6,244 bases of DNA from JBBRUG01 sp038247995 (GTDB taxonomy: Bacteria > Chloroflexota > Chloroflexia > Chloroflexales > Chloroflexaceae). A program made the position numbers and the translations under genes. Numbering within the stretch: the first letter of the stretch is position 1; the number at the start of each line of letters is the position of its first letter. The notes under the pieces are model-generated. The model worked only from the letters and a program-made list of their open reading frames with translations. It made no database searches and was not told where the DNA came from. The stretch is from assembly GCA_038247995.1 (NCBI GenBank), contig JBBRUG010000341.1:1-6244 (forward strand), written 5' to 3'. Positions 4,473 to 6,244 of this stretch are shown here, piece after piece.

Positions 4473-6061
4473 CACTCGCCTAACTCAAAGATCGGCTGCA
4501 CATCCGCAAGGCAGCTCGCGTCGGGTTCAACCGTTGGCTCGGCGAGGAATGCCCGTGTAATCGCCATGATACATTCGCTGGCATCGGTTACGGCGTGGCC
4601 GCCGCCGGGCAGCACATAGAAGTAGCTCATTTCAAGTGTTTCGGCGGCCAGTTCGCCCCACCACGGCGGCGTCACCGGATCGTATTCACCGGCCAACACC
4701 AACGTCGGCACACTGCTGCTCACCGGCTGGCCCTCGCGGGACGTCGCCGGATCGACTTGCCAGATCGCACACGTCTCCAGAAAGCCTTCAACCTGAGCGA
4801 GCAGCGGCTCAGCAAGCACGTCCGGCAGTGAAGAGGCCGCATCGCGGGCATCGTCCATACTGCCGAAAGGGGCCTCTTCGCGGCACTCAAGCGAGTAGAA
4901 CATACCCTCGCTATCACTCAAGTCGCCTGCTTCATCGGCGCTCTGCCGCCCATAACCGGTGTCGCCCTCGCTGGCCAGGAAGCTATATGTATCGGTGTAG
5001 CCTTCTTCAAGCTCGGCGATCATCAGCGGCAAGTAGCCGACATAGTCGGTGACATACAACCAGTCGCTCATCTGGCTCACCACATCGTCGCCGGTAACTT
5101 CCACTTCACTGATTTCACCATCAAGATCGGTAAGTTCAGCCAGGATCGGCTCTTCATTCAGCGCCTCCAGCAAGTCGTAGAAGCGCGCTTCCAGATCGGG
5201 GAAAGCGGCATCACAGTCGCTATCGGCGCCGCACCCGCGTAGCATAGCCTGGATCGCCATACCAGCGTTAAGCGCCTGCTCGTTCGTCGCGCCGACCTGC
5301 GGCGGGTAGGGCGAGTCGAGGATCACGCTGCGCACGCCGGCGGCGTTATCACGCAACACGGTTAGTGCGAGGCGCGTGCCATACGAGATCCCGAACAAGT
5401 TCACCTCGGCATAACCCAACTGGCTAATTAAATCGGTCACATCGGCGGCATTGGCGGCGCTCGTATAGGCGCTCAGATCCACCTCGGCATCAAGCAACCG
5501 ATCGCGGCAGGCCTCAGTGGCCGCAGCGGACCCGTCGGCATCCTCGGCGAGCTCTTCCTCAATGCAGTTCAGGCTCGGCAGCGAAAGCCCGGTACCGCGC
5601 TGGTCGAACAGAATCAGTTCGCGATCTTCGCGGAGCGGGCTGTCGATCCAACTCGAAATGCCCAGCAACGCGCTACCGCCGGGGCCGCCTTCCAGGTAGA
5701 TAATCGGGTCGGGGCGCGGATTCGGGCTGCGGCTGGGAATGATCGCCACAGCTAGTTCTACGGTCGCCCGATCCGGGTTCGCCCGATCTTCCGGCACCGT
5801 CAGGTAGCCACAGGTTACATCGAAGCTATCGAGATCAAACTCATCAAGCAACGCTGGGCACGCGCTTTCTTCGAGGCGCGCAACATACGCAGTGGTCGGC
5901 GGGGCAGTGGTCGGCGGGGCAGCAGCGGGCCGGGTAGTCGGCGGGGCAGTAGCAGTCTGGGTGGTTGGCGGAGGCGGTGTCGCTTCCGGTTCGGCACAAC
6001 CAACCAGACTAAACACCAAAATGGCGACCAAGATGAACAGCACATGATTCCTGTCTGACAT
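4472..6061 (-). CDS. Secreted alpha/beta-hydrolase lipoprotein, S33 / TAP-like peptidase family
   Basis: The 529-residue product has a short signal peptide with a lipobox, LVFSLVGC, predicting lipidation at C22 and anchoring on the outside of the cytoplasmic membrane. A Pro/Thr/Ala-rich linker follows (about 23-58). The catalytic part shows LEGGPGGS (123-130, the HGGPG-like oxyanion segment), LFDQRGTGLS (151-160) and the nucleophile elbow GISYG with S226. The C-terminal TAP-like region has LAGEYDPVTP with D461 and GGGHAV with H489, completing a Ser-Asp-His triad. Ten further cysteines could form disulfides, consistent with an exported protein. The fold matches S33 tripeptidyl/prolyl aminopeptidase-like hydrolases, which trim N-terminal residues from peptides; the substrate is not known. 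The frame stays open to 6211, but I chose the ATG at 6061 because only this start puts a signal peptide at the N-terminus. Its Shine-Dalgarno is weak (GAG 9 nt upstream). Confidence 0.9.
   Translation of the reverse strand: MSDRNHVLFILVAILVFSLVGCAEPEATPPPPTTQTATAPPTTRPAAAPPTTAPPTTAYVARLEESACPALLDEFDLDSFDVTCGYLTVPEDRANPDRATVELAVAIIPSRSPNPRPDPIIYLEGGPGGSALLGISSWIDSPLREDRELILFDQRGTGLSLPSLNCIEEELAEDADGSAAATEACRDRLLDAEVDLSAYTSAANAADVTDLISQLGYAEVNLFGISYGTRLALTVLRDNAAGVRSVILDSPYPPQVGATNEQALNAGMAIQAMLRGCGADSDCDAAFPDLEARFYDLLEALNEEPILAELTDLDGEISEVEVTGDDVVSQMSDWLYVTDYVGYLPLMIAELEEGYTDTYSFLASEGDTGYGRQSADEAGDLSDSEGMFYSLECREEAPFGSMDDARDAASSLPDVLAEPLLAQVEGFLETCAIWQVDPATSREGQPVSSSVPTLVLAGEYDPVTPPWWGELAAETLEMSYFYVLPGGGHAVTDASECIMAITRAFLAEPTVEPDASCLADVQPIFELGE
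5891..5920. repeat. 15-bp tandem duplication in the hydrolase linker
   Basis: AGTGGTCGGCGGGGC occurs twice in succession (5891-5905 and 5906-5920), and a close partial copy, GTCGGCGGGGCAGTAG, begins near 5937. On the coding strand the repeat encodes the five-residue unit APPTT, so slippage changes linker length in whole units without a frameshift. It explains the low-complexity linker between the lipidated cysteine and the catalytic domain. Confidence 0.75.
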
Positions 6062-6244
6062 GGCAAAAAACTCGGCGTGATAATGCGGAAACGCTATGCC
6101 AATCAGTCTAGCACCGCGATGTATCCAGAGGAACGGCAAAAGACCAAAAGCAAAATGGGAATGCGAGCCGATCCAGCGACCGGCTGCCGGAACACAAACA
6201 CCAGGCATCATTGCAACGAAGGCCGCTTCAGCGACCGGCTGCCG
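6062..6244. other. Region upstream of the hydrolase gene with a 16-bp direct repeat
   Basis: No gene is supported here; the in-frame extension of the hydrolase to 6211 lacks a Shine-Dalgarno and would bury the signal peptide. I found no convincing minus-strand promoter with both boxes, although the hydrolase promoter should lie in or near this stretch. CAGCGACCGGCTGCCG is present at 6174-6189 and again at 6229-6244, where the window ends. The copies start 55 bp apart. Within each, CAGC and GCTG are inverted around 5 nt. More copies may follow to the right. Confidence 0.5.

Noticed and set aside
6085..6160. Promoter for the hydrolase on the minus strand (TTGGTC with ATACAT at 17-bp spacing)
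   Set aside because: The -10 candidate matches the consensus at too few positions, and no better pair was found, so no promoter is called.
6062..6211. N-terminal extension of the hydrolase to an ATG at 6211
   Set aside because: It would place 50 residues before the signal peptide and lipobox, and there is no supporting Shine-Dalgarno.

Overview
The window reads as ordinary chromosomal DNA of a GC-rich bacterium. The protein styles (an archaeal/Chloroflexus-like IlvE, a secreted Pro/Thr-linker lipoprotein hydrolase, a THUMP-like methyltransferase) and the small dispersed-looking palindromes suggest the phylum Chloroflexota, possibly class Chloroflexia. That assignment is inference from recalled family resemblance, not a database match.

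Layout. Positions 1-188 hold non-coding tandem repeats: about three copies of a 55-56 bp unit built around the hexamer TCAGTG, ending in four copies spaced exactly 8 bp. The last copy abuts the -35 box of a strong sigma70-type promoter (189-217). This promoter drives ssb (305-841, plus strand), a full-length single-stranded DNA-binding protein. A perfect 17-bp hairpin (952-987) lies between ssb and the convergent ilvE and probably stops transcription from both sides.

The rest of the window is four minus-strand genes in a row, transcribed from right to left: a secreted S33/TAP-like alpha/beta-hydrolase lipoprotein (4472-6061), a THUMP-like class I SAM-dependent methyltransferase (3227-4411), an MdtH-like MFS exporter (1981-3186) and the branched-chain amino acid aminotransferase ilvE (1006-1929). 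The gaps are 60, 40 and 51 bp, so co-transcription is possible. However, two gaps carry strong inverted repeats and the third carries a perfect TATAAT, so they may be separate units. The gene products share no obvious pathway.

No mobile-element gene, CRISPR array, tRNA or rRNA was recognised. No undescribed multi-gene system is evident. The most interesting signals are non-coding: the TCAGTG array upstream of ssb (with inverted copies just after the gene), the 19-bp inverted repeat at 4418-4472 next to the methyltransferase start codon, the palindrome that supplies the stop codon of the MFS gene, and a 16-bp direct repeat at the right edge.
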